Assembly: GCA_034927815.1 (NCBI GenBank)
Contig: JAYFPK010000022.1
Location: forward strand, 1-64,000
Source: Limiplasma sp034927815
Lineage (GTDB): Bacteria; Bacillota; Clostridia; Christensenellales; Aristaeellaceae
DNA length: 64,000 nt
Direction of reading: 5' to 3'
Position 1 is the stretch's first letter; every line of letters starts with the position of its first letter. Shown piece after piece: positions 17,197 through 25,505 of this stretch. The position numbers and the translations under genes are program-made. The notes beneath the pieces were generated by a model. It saw nothing but the letters and a program-made list of their open reading frames with translations, was not told the origin of the DNA and did no database searches.

Positions 17197-18543
17197 TTAC
17201 GCGCTCAGCTCCCCGTCGGGGGTTTGGAGCACCATGAGCACCTGCACCTCCTGGGCGGTGTTGGCGTCCAGGTAAATGAGATACCGGTTGTCCGCAAAGG
17301 TTCCGGAGGCCTCGTAGCAGAGGCGCTCGCTGTCCCGGAAGGGGATCAGGCAGAGCCGGGAGGCCTCCAGGGTCAGGTTCTTGCTTAGATGGGCCAGGGC
17401 CTCGTCCGCGGTCAGGGCGGGGGTCAGGCCCTCCCGCTGGGTATGGTTCATCAGGTAGTTGTTGGCCTCCAGCCCCACTACCTCCCCGGTGTCCATGCGC
17501 AGCTGGAGCTTCACCAGGTCCGGGTAGAGCAGCACCCCGTCCTGAACGGCCACGAAGTTGATCACCGCCATGCCGTCATATACCTGGTGATGGTTGGCCT
17601 CCATGGCGCCATAGCCGTGCTCCCGCAGGAATTTCAGCCCCGCCTCGATGCACTCCTCCAAAGAGAGCTTCTGCTCGAAGCTGGCATGCTCGGGCACGAT
17701 CCACAGGAGCTTGCCGCCCACCTTGGTAACCTCCGCGGTGAGCTGGACGCCGTCGGTGAGAGTCACAGTCACGCCATAGGCGGCCAGGTTGCCCTGGGTT
17801 TCCGCGCTGGGGGCCGCCTCCTTGACCCTTTGGGCCCCCAGAAACTGGATCGCCACCTCCTGGGCCTGGGCCTGGTTGATGGACTCGGTGCCCAGGGCTT
17901 TGGGGGTGCCGTAGTGGCGGGCGTCGGAGAAGGCCCCGTCGTAGATCATGGTGGGGTATTCCATGCCATTGTCCTTGTTGCCCACCTGCTCCAGGGGGCG
18001 GTCCGAAGCCTGGGCCTCCTGGTAGTATACCTTCTCGGGGACGCCTATTTTCATGCTGTTTTCGAGCATGGCCTCCCTGGCCAGGACGAATTGGCCCAGC
18101 AGCAAAGTGCATTGGCTTTGCATGTCCGCCAGCTGCTTATATTGCTCCTGGTCCAGCTCCCCGCCTCCGGCCAGGGTCAGGGCCAGGCCCAGGGTCAGGT
18201 CCGAAAGCTGGTTGCAGAACTTGATGGTGTCGGACATGGCCACATGGCTCAGGGGCAAGGCGGAGAGGTTGGTCACCACTCCGTCCCCCTGCTTGGAGAT
18301 GCCGGTGAGCAGCTCGCACAAGACCTGGCTGTCCGAGGACACGGGGACCTTCTCCAGCTTGAGGGCAATGGCCTGGAGCTGCTCCTGGGTTTCCAGGATG
18401 CGCTGGGTGTACACGTCCTCCAGGGCCTGGGCGGAGGCGTGGGCCCGCAGCCCGAAGCTGACGCCTAGGAAAACGGCTGCCAGCAAGGCCACGGACAGGA
18501 AGGAATAGAGGATGACGTGGCGTTTACTCTGAAAGAACTTCAA
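17197..18543 (-). CDS. ypeB: germination protein YpeB
   Basis: A 448-residue spore protein needed to localise and stabilise the cortex-lytic enzyme SleB (family knowledge). It has an N-terminal membrane anchor (residues about 11-30, VILYSFLSVALLAAVFLGV), a long helical region (EDVYTQRILETQEQLQAI), and C-terminal PepSY-like repeats (TADEALAHLSKN, then FADNRYLIYLDANTAQEVQV). The best start is TTG at 18543 (MKFFQSKRH), eight bases after AAGGAG; a second TTG at 18567 would add eight residues. It lies 27 bases after sleB, the usual sleB-ypeB order. Its presence marks the organism as spore-forming. Confidence 0.93.
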   Translation of the reverse strand: MKFFQSKRHVILYSFLSVALLAAVFLGVSFGLRAHASAQALEDVYTQRILETQEQLQAIALKLEKVPVSSDSQVLCELLTGISKQGDGVVTNLSALPLSHVAMSDTIKFCNQLSDLTLGLALTLAGGGELDQEQYKQLADMQSQCTLLLGQFVLAREAMLENSMKIGVPEKVYYQEAQASDRPLEQVGNKDNGMEYPTMIYDGAFSDARHYGTPKALGTESINQAQAQEVAIQFLGAQRVKEAAPSAETQGNLAAYGVTVTLTDGVQLTAEVTKVGGKLLWIVPEHASFEQKLSLEECIEAGLKFLREHGYGAMEANHHQVYDGMAVINFVAVQDGVLLYPDLVKLQLRMDTGEVVGLEANNYLMNHTQREGLTPALTADEALAHLSKNLTLEASRLCLIPFRDSERLCYEASGTFADNRYLIYLDANTAQEVQVLMVLQTPDGELSA

Positions 18544-18570
18544 GGGGTTCACTCCTTCGGTTGGCAAAAG

Positions 18571-19242
18571 CTAGATGGCGAAATTGTGCTTTCCGATGCT
18601 CAGCATCACCGTGCGGCTCCAGATCCAGGCGTTGGTGGCGGTGGCGGGATTGTAGTAATACAGGCAGCCCCCGGAGGGGTCCCAGCCGTTGAGGGCGTCC
18701 CGGGCGGCCCGCAGGCTGTCCGCGTCGGGCTGCAGGTTGATCTGCCCGTCGCTCACCGCGTCAAAGGCCCCGGCCTGGTAGATCACCCCGGAGATGGTGT
18801 TGGGAAAGAGGGGGCTTTTCACCCGGTTGAGCACCACGGCGGCCACCGCCACCTTGCCCACATAGGGCTCCCCCCGGGCCTCTCCGTGCACCAGCCGGGC
18901 CAAAATCTGGGTTTCGTTGCTGTTGTAGGAGGAGGCTGCCACCGGGGCCCCCAAGTTGAGCCCCAGGGCGTCGGCGGTGGTCTTGCCCACCACCCCGTCC
19001 ACCCTCAAGCCGTTTTTCCGCTGGAAATAGACCACCGCGTCATAGGTCTGCTGGCCGAAGTACCCGGTGACGGAGCCCTTGAAGTACCCGTATTCCAGCA
19101 GCTTTTGCTGGACCTTTCGCACATCGTCCCCCTGGCTGCCCCAGGCCACCACCGTGGCCTCGGCTTGGGTGAAGGCGATCAGCAAGGCCAGGCAAAGAAG
19201 CGCAGCCAAAAACTGCAAAATCCGTTCCCACTTGGTCTGCAT
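18571..19242 (-). CDS. sleB: spore cortex-lytic enzyme SleB
   Basis: A 223-residue secreted lytic transglycosylase that degrades spore cortex peptidoglycan during germination. It has an N-terminal hydrophobic signal (FLAALLCLALLIAF), a peptidoglycan-binding repeat (GDDVRKVQQKLLEYGY through GVVGKTTADALGL), then a Hydrolase_2 domain with LVHGEARGEPYVGKVAVAAV, where the Glu after HG is the expected catalytic residue, and GGCLYYYNPATATNAWIW. ATG 19242 follows GGAGGGG. The leader just upstream (19263-19295) can form a strong GC hairpin. Probably transcribed by a forespore sigma factor, though no clear sigma-G boxes were identified. Confidence 0.95.
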   Translation of the reverse strand: MQTKWERILQFLAALLCLALLIAFTQAEATVVAWGSQGDDVRKVQQKLLEYGYFKGSVTGYFGQQTYDAVVYFQRKNGLRVDGVVGKTTADALGLNLGAPVAASSYNSNETQILARLVHGEARGEPYVGKVAVAAVVLNRVKSPLFPNTISGVIYQAGAFDAVSDGQINLQPDADSLRAARDALNGWDPSGGCLYYYNPATATNAWIWSRTVMLSIGKHNFAI

Positions 19243-19262
19243 CAAAAAACCCCTCCATTTCG

Positions 19263-19295
19263 CCAAGCGGATCGCCACGCGGGCGTGGCGCTTGG
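19263..19295. other. leader hairpin upstream of sleB
   Basis: CCAAGC...CGCCACG pairs with CGTGGCG-CTTGG, leaving a short bulge. It sits 20 bases before sleB in the 126-base gap after the ABC-F gene. A role in message stability or translation is inference. Confidence 0.45.
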
Positions 19296-19348
19296 CATCA
19301 TGGAAAGGTTGCCCAAAATTGGATATCCGTATACAGGGGGCGTTTATA

Positions 19349-19366
19349 CTTTGGCGGAAGCCAAAG
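19349..19366 (-). terminator. probable terminator of the ABC-F operon
   Basis: A seven-base-pair hairpin, CTTTGGC-GGAA-GCCAAAG, begins three bases past the ABC-F stop codon. On the minus strand it has a UUCC loop and is followed by an A/T-rich stretch rather than a clean T run, so efficiency is uncertain. Confidence 0.45.
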
Positions 19367-19368
19367 GG

Positions 19369-21291
19369 CTATTCCGCCTCGGCTTCCCGCACCCTTTCCT
19401 CCGCTTCCTGGAGGGCGTCGTACAGGGCCGGGAGCCCGTCCTTTTCCCGGGCGTATTCCTCGGTGACCTCCCGCATCCGGGCGGGGTCCGCGTAGGTATC
19501 GGGATCGGCCAGCAGGGCCTCCAGCCCCGCCAAGCGCTCCTCGCTTTCCAAAATGGCGGCCTCGGCCTTTTCCTCCCGGGCCTTCAGCTCCCGCAGCCGG
19601 GCGCCGAGCTGCCTATCCCGCTTGCGCTCCTTCACCAAAGAGGTCTTCGTGGCCTCCGGGGCGGGGGCCGGGGGCTGGGGGCGGTCCCGCTTTTCCAGGT
19701 AGTCGTCAAAATTGCCCAGGTACTCCGTCATGCCCCCGGGCTCCATCACCATCACCCGGTCGGCGAAGCGGTTGATGAAGTACCGGTCGTGGCTGATGGC
19801 CAAAATGGTGCCGGGGAAGTCCGCCAAAGCGTCCTCCAGCACCTCCCGGCTGTCCATGTCCAGGTGGTTGGTGGGCTCGTCCAGCAGCAGCAGATTGTCC
19901 TTTTTTAGCATGAGCTTGGTAAGGGCCACCCGGCCCCGCTCCCCGCCGGAAAGGGTGCTGATCTTTTCAAAAACGTCGTCCCCGGAGAAGAGGAACAGCC
20001 CCAAAGCGCCCCGCACCCGGCTCTGCTCCAGGCTGGGAAAGGCGTTCCACACCTCGTCCAGCACGGTGTTGCCCAGGCTGAGGTCCTGCTGGTGCTGGTC
20101 GTAATAGCCCACATCCACGTTCACGCCGTATTTCACGCTGCCCTGATCCGGGGGCAGGCGGTTCATGAGGATTTTGAAAAGGGTGCTCTTGCCCACGCCG
20201 TTGGAGCCGATCAAGGCCACCCGGTCCCCGGTGCGCAGGGAGAAGTTGAGGTTTTCAAAGACCTGCTTTTCCCCAAAGCGCTTGCCCAGGCCCTTGACCT
20301 CCAGGGCCTCCTCCCCGCTGCGGCGGCGCGCCTCGAAGGAAAAGCGCACCTGTTCCTCCTCCACGGGCCTTTCCAGGCGCTCGATCTTGTCCAGGCGCTT
20401 TTGACGGCTTTCCGCGGCCCTGATGCTCTTTTCCCGGTTAAAGCGCCGGTAGCGCTCGATGATGGCTTTTTCCCGCTCGATCTCCTTTTGCTGGAGGTTG
20501 TAGGCCTTCATGCGGGTCTCAAAGTCCGCGGTGCGCTTTTTCATGTACTCGGTGTAATTGCCGGTAAACTTCAGCAGGCGGCCCCCCAGGAGCTCCCCCA
20601 TGGTGGTGCAGACATGATCCAGAAAATAGCGGTCATGGCTGATGAGCAGCAAGGAGCCCTTGTAGTCCGTCAAGTAGTTTTGCAGCCATTCGATGGCCTC
20701 CAGGTCCAGGTGGTTGGTGGGTTCGTCCATGAGCAGCACATCCGGCTTTTGCAACAGCAGCTTCGCCAAAGACAGCCGGGTGCGCTCCCCCCCGGAGAGG
20801 GTGGCGACCTTGCGGCCATGGAAGGCCGGGGGCAGGCCCAGGCCCCCGAGCACCCCCAGCATTTCGCCTTCGTAGGCGTAGCCCTCCAGCTGGTTGAAGC
20901 GCTCGGTGAGCCGGTGGTATTCCCCCGCCAGGCGCAGGGCCTCCTGGGGCGAGTTTCCGGCGGCCTCCATCTCCTTTTCCACTTCCCCCAGCCGCTCCTG
21001 AAGGGCGATCACCGGGGCGAAGACCTGGCGCACAGACTCCCAGACGGTATCCCCAGGGGTCAGGTCTCCCAGCTGTGCCAAATAGCCGATGCGCAGCTCC
21101 TTGTTCAGGTGGATGGCCCCGCCGTCGGGCTGCTCCTGGCCGGAGATCAGCCGCATCAGCGTGGTCTTGCCGCTGCCGTTCACCCCCACCAGCCCCATCT
21201 TTTCCCCTTTTTGAAGGCTAAAGGATACGTCCCCCAGCACCTGGTGGACGCCAAAGCTCTTGGCAACATTTTGTACGGAAATCAAAATCAT
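19369..21291 (-). CDS. ABC-F family ATPase (ribosome-associated type)
   Basis: A 640-residue cytoplasmic protein with two ATPase domains and no membrane segments. The first has GVNGSGKTT and TLSGGERTRLSLAKLLL; the second has GSNGVGKST and TLSGGERGRVALTKLML with LLLLDEPTNHLD. A charged linker lies between them and a C-terminal coiled coil of about 100 residues follows (LRELKAREEKAEAAILESEE). This architecture is the YdiF/YfmR-like ABC-F group, which acts on ribosomes in translation or antibiotic protection rather than transport. ATG 21291 (MILISVQNVAKSFG) follows GAGGAACGA. Cotranscribed with the DUF6483 gene upstream. No evidence separates housekeeping from resistance function. Confidence 0.92.
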   Translation of the reverse strand: MILISVQNVAKSFGVHQVLGDVSFSLQKGEKMGLVGVNGSGKTTLMRLISGQEQPDGGAIHLNKELRIGYLAQLGDLTPGDTVWESVRQVFAPVIALQERLGEVEKEMEAAGNSPQEALRLAGEYHRLTERFNQLEGYAYEGEMLGVLGGLGLPPAFHGRKVATLSGGERTRLSLAKLLLQKPDVLLMDEPTNHLDLEAIEWLQNYLTDYKGSLLLISHDRYFLDHVCTTMGELLGGRLLKFTGNYTEYMKKRTADFETRMKAYNLQQKEIEREKAIIERYRRFNREKSIRAAESRQKRLDKIERLERPVEEEQVRFSFEARRRSGEEALEVKGLGKRFGEKQVFENLNFSLRTGDRVALIGSNGVGKSTLFKILMNRLPPDQGSVKYGVNVDVGYYDQHQQDLSLGNTVLDEVWNAFPSLEQSRVRGALGLFLFSGDDVFEKISTLSGGERGRVALTKLMLKKDNLLLLDEPTNHLDMDSREVLEDALADFPGTILAISHDRYFINRFADRVMVMEPGGMTEYLGNFDDYLEKRDRPQPPAPAPEATKTSLVKERKRDRQLGARLRELKAREEKAEAAILESEERLAGLEALLADPDTYADPARMREVTEEYAREKDGLPALYDALQEAEERVREAEAE

Positions 21292-21338
21292 GGTCGTTCC
21301 TCGTTTGTGACGCAATCAAATTTTGGAGGGGACCGCTC

Positions 21339-21992
21339 TCAGCCCTGTTCGCCAAGGGACTCCAGCTCCAGGGCAGAAAGCAGCAGCTCCTCCCGGCCGC
21401 AGCCCGCGAAGGCCAGGGCTTCTGGCGTGGCTTCGGCGGCTTTCCGGAGCATATCCGCCCCCTGGGCGATCCTTTCCCGGCAGGCCTCGTCCTGGGGGTC
21501 CGGGAGCCCGGTTACGCCGTCCCCCACAGCCTGAAACAGCGCGTCCTCCATGGGGCCGTAGGCCTCCGCCTCAAAAAAGAAGCGGGCGCAGTCCATGAGC
21601 TCCTCCCCGGACAGCCGGTTCCCCACAGCCTCTTTGAGCTCCAGCAGCCTCTGGGCCCTGGCTTCGCATAGGGGGCCCTCGCTCCACAGGGAGGCCAGCA
21701 GGCACAGGCTCCGGTAGAGCAGCTCCTCCTGCTGGTCCGTGGGCAAAGAGAAGGCGTTGGCGCGGATATAGAGGATTTCGCTCATCATCAGCCTGGGCAT
21801 GGGGGGCAGCAAGGCGGCGAGACTTTGGGCGGTGAGGCCCTGGGCGGTTTCCAGGGAGATGCCGCAATGCTTGTGGCAAGCGTCCTCCAATAGCCTCATA
21901 CGGCTCAGGTCGTCCATGAGCTCCTTGATGCGGCGCATCAAATCCCCCATCATTTCAATCATCCGCAGGATGTAATCCTTCTGGAAAAACAT
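21339..21992 (-). CDS. DUF6483-like protein
   Basis: A 217-residue, largely helical soluble protein. The opening MFFQKDYILRMIEMMGDLMR matches the start of DUF6483 proteins, and the rest reads as TPR-like helical pairs (LPTDQQEELLYRSLCLLASL, LFQAVGDGV). No enzyme motif is present. ATG 21992 has a full AAGGAGG site. It is the first gene of a two-gene operon with the ABC-F ATPase, 47 bases apart, behind a good promoter. Function unknown. Confidence 0.72.
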   Translation of the reverse strand: MFFQKDYILRMIEMMGDLMRRIKELMDDLSRMRLLEDACHKHCGISLETAQGLTAQSLAALLPPMPRLMMSEILYIRANAFSLPTDQQEELLYRSLCLLASLWSEGPLCEARAQRLLELKEAVGNRLSGEELMDCARFFFEAEAYGPMEDALFQAVGDGVTGLPDPQDEACRERIAQGADMLRKAAEATPEALAFAGCGREELLLSALELESLGEQG

Positions 21993-22026
21993 GGAGGGCC
22001 TCCTTCCCAGGCGGTTGTTCCCTGGT

Positions 22027-22055
22027 AGTATACCATAGGGCAAAGGGTTGCGCAA
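22027..22055 (-). promoter_or_regulatory. sigma-A promoter of the DUF6483/ABC-F operon
   Basis: On the minus strand, TTGCGC, 17 bases and TATACT, ending about 35 bases before the ATG at 21992. It is divergent from the promoter at 22089. Confidence 0.7.
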
Positions 22056-22088
22056 AGGAGGAGATGCCGCCAGGGCGCGTGCGGGGGA

Positions 22089-22117
22089 TTGACATCTCCA
22101 GGCGCATGGGCTATACT
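22089..22117 (+). promoter_or_regulatory. sigma-A promoter of the MutS-like pair
   Basis: TTGACA, 17 bases and TATACT, a near-perfect match. It gives a leader of about 140 bases before the GTG at 22262. That leader holds no obvious structure beyond the GGGAGG ribosome site. Confidence 0.75.
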
Positions 22118-22261
22118 TCATCCCATATTGGGAAAGAAGTTCTCCCATGGCAATGTCCCCAGCCGGACCTTTGCCAGAACTGCCATCAAGCTGATGACTT
22201 CTGCTATTTCGCAGGGTGATCGGCTTTTTTCTTCGCCCTGCGCCAAGGGAGGCAAGAGAGG

Positions 22262-23815
22262 GTGTTTCACAGCATTTTATTTCCAGACAGGCCCTATGAC
22301 CTGGGGGAGCACAGGCAAGCCCAGCCGGAGTATTTTCGGGACCTATGCCTGGACCAGATCATGGCCGCCTCCCTGAAGGGCCTGGAGGGGCCGGAATTGT
22401 CCCCCCTATTTTATACCCCGCTCCGCGACCCGGACGCCATCCGCTACCGGCAGGAGGTCCTGGGGGATTTGGATGACCCGGATTCCTTCCGGCGCGTGAA
22501 GGAGTTCGCGGCGGCCATCCACGGCATCATCCGCAGAACCCAGGCCGCCAAGAAGGACCTTCTCTCCTTGGACGGCTACCGGAACCACTACCTGACCAAG
22601 GGCAGAATGCTGGACGACGCGGACAGATACCGCCAGGCGATCGGCGGTTTTGTGGGCGGGATGAACCGCTCCAGCCTCCGCTCCCGGGGCCTGAACGCTT
22701 TCATGGAATACCTGGAGGGCTACGTGGCGGCGGAGCCCTTCACCACCCTGTGCGAAGAAATCCAAGCGCTGCGCGGGGCGCTGGCGGCAGTGCGCTATTG
22801 CATGCTGATCAAGAACGGAACCCTTTCCGTGCGCAGGTATGAGGGCCAGGAGGACGAAAGCGCGCAGATCCTGGCCCTGTTTGAGAAGTTCAAGCAGGAC
22901 CAGGGGACGGACTACCGCCGCAGCCTGCCGGAAATCCCCGTGGCGGAACACGTGGAGGCCGCGGTGCTGGAGATGCTCGCCAGAAAATGCTATCCGGAGG
23001 CCTTTGCGCAGCTGGACCGCTTTTGCGCTAAGCGGATGGACTTCATGGACGAAACCATCGCGGACTTTGCGCGGCAGGCGCAGTTTTACCTCTGCTGGCA
23101 GGAATACTGCGCCCCCTTCCGGGCGGAGGGCTTTTCCTTCTGCTACCCGCAAATCCGCGCGTCCAAGGGGGATATCTCCTGTGAAGATGCCTTTGACCTG
23201 GCGCTGGCCAAGCGGCTGTGGCCGGAAGGAAAGCCCGTGACCAACGGCTTCCGGCTGCAAGGGCCGGAGCGCATCCTGGTAATTACCGGGCCAAACCAGG
23301 GGGGCAAGACCACCTTTGCCCGGATGTTCGGGCAGCTGCACCATCTCTGTAGCCTGGGCCTGTCCGTCCCGGGCAGCTCTGCCGCTCTGTATGCCTTTGA
23401 CACGATTTTGACCCATTTTGAGCGGGAGGAGGATTTGACCACGCTCAACGGCAAATTGCAGGACGATTTGGTCCGCCTGCGCGAGATGTTCCGCCGGGCC
23501 ACGGGGAATAGCATTCTCATTCTCAATGAGATTTTTTCCTCCACCACGCTCCAGGACGCCCTGCTGCTGGGCAGGCGCATGATGGAGAGGATTGCCGGGC
23601 TGGACGCCTATGCCGTCTGCGTCACCTTTTTGGACGAGCTGGCCTCCTGCAATGAAAAGACCGTCAGCCTGATGAGCACGGTTTTCCCTGAGGACCCGGC
23701 CCGGCGCACCTTCAAAGTCCTCCGCCAACCGGCAAACGGGCTGGCCTATGCCCTTCACCTCGCGGAAAAATACAATCTCACCTACGAGCGCCTGTCCAGG
23801 AGGCTTGCCCCATGA
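22262..23815 (+). CDS. MutS-like ATPase, first of a tandem pair
   Basis: A 517-residue protein with only the MutS core and ATPase regions. It lacks the N-terminal mismatch-recognition and connector domains and is about 60 percent of MutS length. Walker A is GPNQGGKTTF (about residue 343). The Walker B position reads ILILNEIFSSTT (Asn422-Glu423), with Asn where MutS normally has Asp. A helical lever-like region precedes it. GTG 22262 follows GGGAGG at a good distance. The stop overlaps the second gene by four bases. It resembles lone MutS-like ATPases of unknown DNA substrate; a classical mismatch-repair role is unlikely. Confidence 0.82.
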   Translation: MFHSILFPDRPYDLGEHRQAQPEYFRDLCLDQIMAASLKGLEGPELSPLFYTPLRDPDAIRYRQEVLGDLDDPDSFRRVKEFAAAIHGIIRRTQAAKKDLLSLDGYRNHYLTKGRMLDDADRYRQAIGGFVGGMNRSSLRSRGLNAFMEYLEGYVAAEPFTTLCEEIQALRGALAAVRYCMLIKNGTLSVRRYEGQEDESAQILALFEKFKQDQGTDYRRSLPEIPVAEHVEAAVLEMLARKCYPEAFAQLDRFCAKRMDFMDETIADFARQAQFYLCWQEYCAPFRAEGFSFCYPQIRASKGDISCEDAFDLALAKRLWPEGKPVTNGFRLQGPERILVITGPNQGGKTTFARMFGQLHHLCSLGLSVPGSSAALYAFDTILTHFEREEDLTTLNGKLQDDLVRLREMFRRATGNSILILNEIFSSTTLQDALLLGRRMMERIAGLDAYAVCVTFLDELASCNEKTVSLMSTVFPEDPARRTFKVLRQPANGLAYALHLAEKYNLTYERLSRRLAP

Positions 23816-25308
23816 AAGCACAGTTGATGTACAGGGAAACGGATGTCCGGGCCGCCGCCCTTCCCGCCTTTATCCAGGAAATGCTCACCCGCGATTTGGA
23901 GCTGGGCATCGTCTTTTCCGCCATGGCAAAGGGGGATGAAATCATACGCAGGGCCGCGGAAAGGGCCTTTTTCGCCGGGCTGGATTCCCCCGAGGCGATT
24001 GGATACCGGCAAAGCGTGCTGAGGGACTGCATCAAAAACCCCGCCATGGTCAGGGCGAGCTACGGGCTTACCCTGGAGGCCCTGGAGAAGCAAAAAAAGG
24101 GCTGGTGGTGGTTTGACAAAAACCGCCCTTTGACCGCGCTGTTTTCCAACGCGGTGGACTCCCTCACCATGCTGACGGGCATGCTGAAAGAGCTGCGGGA
24201 CATTGCGGACAGAGCCGCCGGCTCGTTCGCCTCCCAGGGGTTTACGGCCCTGTGGTCCATGCTGCAAAGGGAGCTGGACGACGGATACTTTGCCCAGGTC
24301 CAGGAGCATCTGGCGGAGGTCAAGTTTCGGGACGGCATGCTGATCAGCGCAAGGCTGGGAAGCTACAACCAGGGCGTCGGGTATGTCCTGCGCCGCAGGG
24401 ATAGAAAGGGATTCAAGCGGAAGTGGTTTTTCGCGCCGTCCTTTGCGCTGGCCTCCAGGGACGAGGCAGGGGCGCAGGATTTCAATAAGAGGCGGGAGCG
24501 CGCCCTCCAGGAGGCGGCCAACGTTCTGGCGCAGTCGGCGGAGCACATTGTGGGCTTCTTTACCATGCTCCGGGACGAGCTTGCTTTTTACGTGGGGTGT
24601 TTGAACCTGCACGATGGGCTCAAGGCTATCGGCGCGCCCGTCGCGTTTCCCTCTCCCCTTCAGCGGCATCCTCGAAGGCGCGAGGTACAGGGGCTTTATG
24701 ACATAAGCCTGGCGATCCAAAAGCAAAGCCCGGCAACGGGAAGCGGCCTGTCCGCCAGGGACCAATCCCTGTGGGTGATCACCGGGGCGAACCAAGGGGG
24801 GAAATCCACCTTCCTGCGGAGCATCGGGCAATCCCAGCTGATGATGCAATGCGGCCTGTTTGTGGCGGCGCGGGAGTATCGCGGGCATTTGTGCAACGGG
24901 GTGTTCACCCATTTCAAAAGAGAGGAGGACGCGGCCCTTGTGAGCGGCAAGCTGGACGAGGAGCTGTCCCGGATGGACGCCATCGCCCAGCGCCTTGCCC
25001 CCGGCGCACTAGTGCTGTTCAACGAGTCCTTCAGCGCCACCAACGAGCGGGAGGGCTCGGAAATCAGCCGGCAGGTAACCGACGCGCTGATCCACAGCGG
25101 CATGGAGGTTTTCTGCGTAACCCACCTGTACGACTTTGCCAGCAGCTACTTTGACCGACATTTGCCCGACGCCACCTTTTTGCAAGCCGAGCGCAAGGAG
25201 GATGGCCGCAGGACCTTTCGCATCGTTCCGGGCCGCCCCTCCCAGACCGGTTTTGGGGACGATCTTTACCAGCGCATTTTTGCGGATGAGCCTGGGCCGC
25301 AGCCATAG
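23812..25308 (+). CDS. MutS-like ATPase, second of a tandem pair
   Basis: A 498-residue relative of the preceding protein with the same reduced architecture. Walker A is GANQGGKSTF (about residue 325) and the Walker B position is ALVLFNESFSATN (Asn404-Glu405), again Asn for Asp. The motif HFKREEDAALVSGKLDEEL parallels HFEREEDLTTLNGKLQDDL in the first protein, which shows common descent. The four-base overlap (ATGA) implies equimolar synthesis, so a heterodimer is plausible, as in eukaryotic MSH pairs. Substrate and pathway are unknown. Confidence 0.82.
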   Translation: MKAQLMYRETDVRAAALPAFIQEMLTRDLELGIVFSAMAKGDEIIRRAAERAFFAGLDSPEAIGYRQSVLRDCIKNPAMVRASYGLTLEALEKQKKGWWWFDKNRPLTALFSNAVDSLTMLTGMLKELRDIADRAAGSFASQGFTALWSMLQRELDDGYFAQVQEHLAEVKFRDGMLISARLGSYNQGVGYVLRRRDRKGFKRKWFFAPSFALASRDEAGAQDFNKRRERALQEAANVLAQSAEHIVGFFTMLRDELAFYVGCLNLHDGLKAIGAPVAFPSPLQRHPRRREVQGLYDISLAIQKQSPATGSGLSARDQSLWVITGANQGGKSTFLRSIGQSQLMMQCGLFVAAREYRGHLCNGVFTHFKREEDAALVSGKLDEELSRMDAIAQRLAPGALVLFNESFSATNEREGSEISRQVTDALIHSGMEVFCVTHLYDFASSYFDRHLPDATFLQAERKEDGRRTFRIVPGRPSQTGFGDDLYQRIFADEPGPQP

Positions 25309-25323
25309 GGCTGGTTTTCATAT

Positions 25324-25370
25324 CCTCCAAGAGCCCCCGGCCCTCCAGGACGGCCGGGGGCTCTTGGAGG
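25324..25370. terminator. perfect 19-bp hairpin after the MutS-like pair
   Basis: Arms 25324-25342 and 25352-25370 are exactly complementary around a nine-base loop. No T run follows on either strand, so it is either a non-canonical terminator or an mRNA 3'-end protector. Confidence 0.55.
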
Positions 25371-25418
25371 CACGGGGACGCAAGTTCTTACAAAATTCTT
25401 TTGAAATCAAGACATAAA

Positions 25419-25447
25419 TTGACATATTCTGTCGGAATTGGTAATAT
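25419..25447 (+). promoter_or_regulatory. sigma-A promoter of the sortase-like gene
   Basis: TTGACA, 17 bases and TAATAT lie in an AT-rich patch about 58 bases before the ATG at 25506. Confidence 0.72.
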
Positions 25448-25505
25448 ACTTACTAGGAAAGATAGGTTTTACACAGGTTGTGCCGGGAAGGAGGAGGTGG
25501 GGCCG

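Noticed and set aside
20092..21534. 480-codon open frame on the plus strand
   Set aside because: Antisense to the ABC-F ATPase; no ribosome site or recognisable domain.
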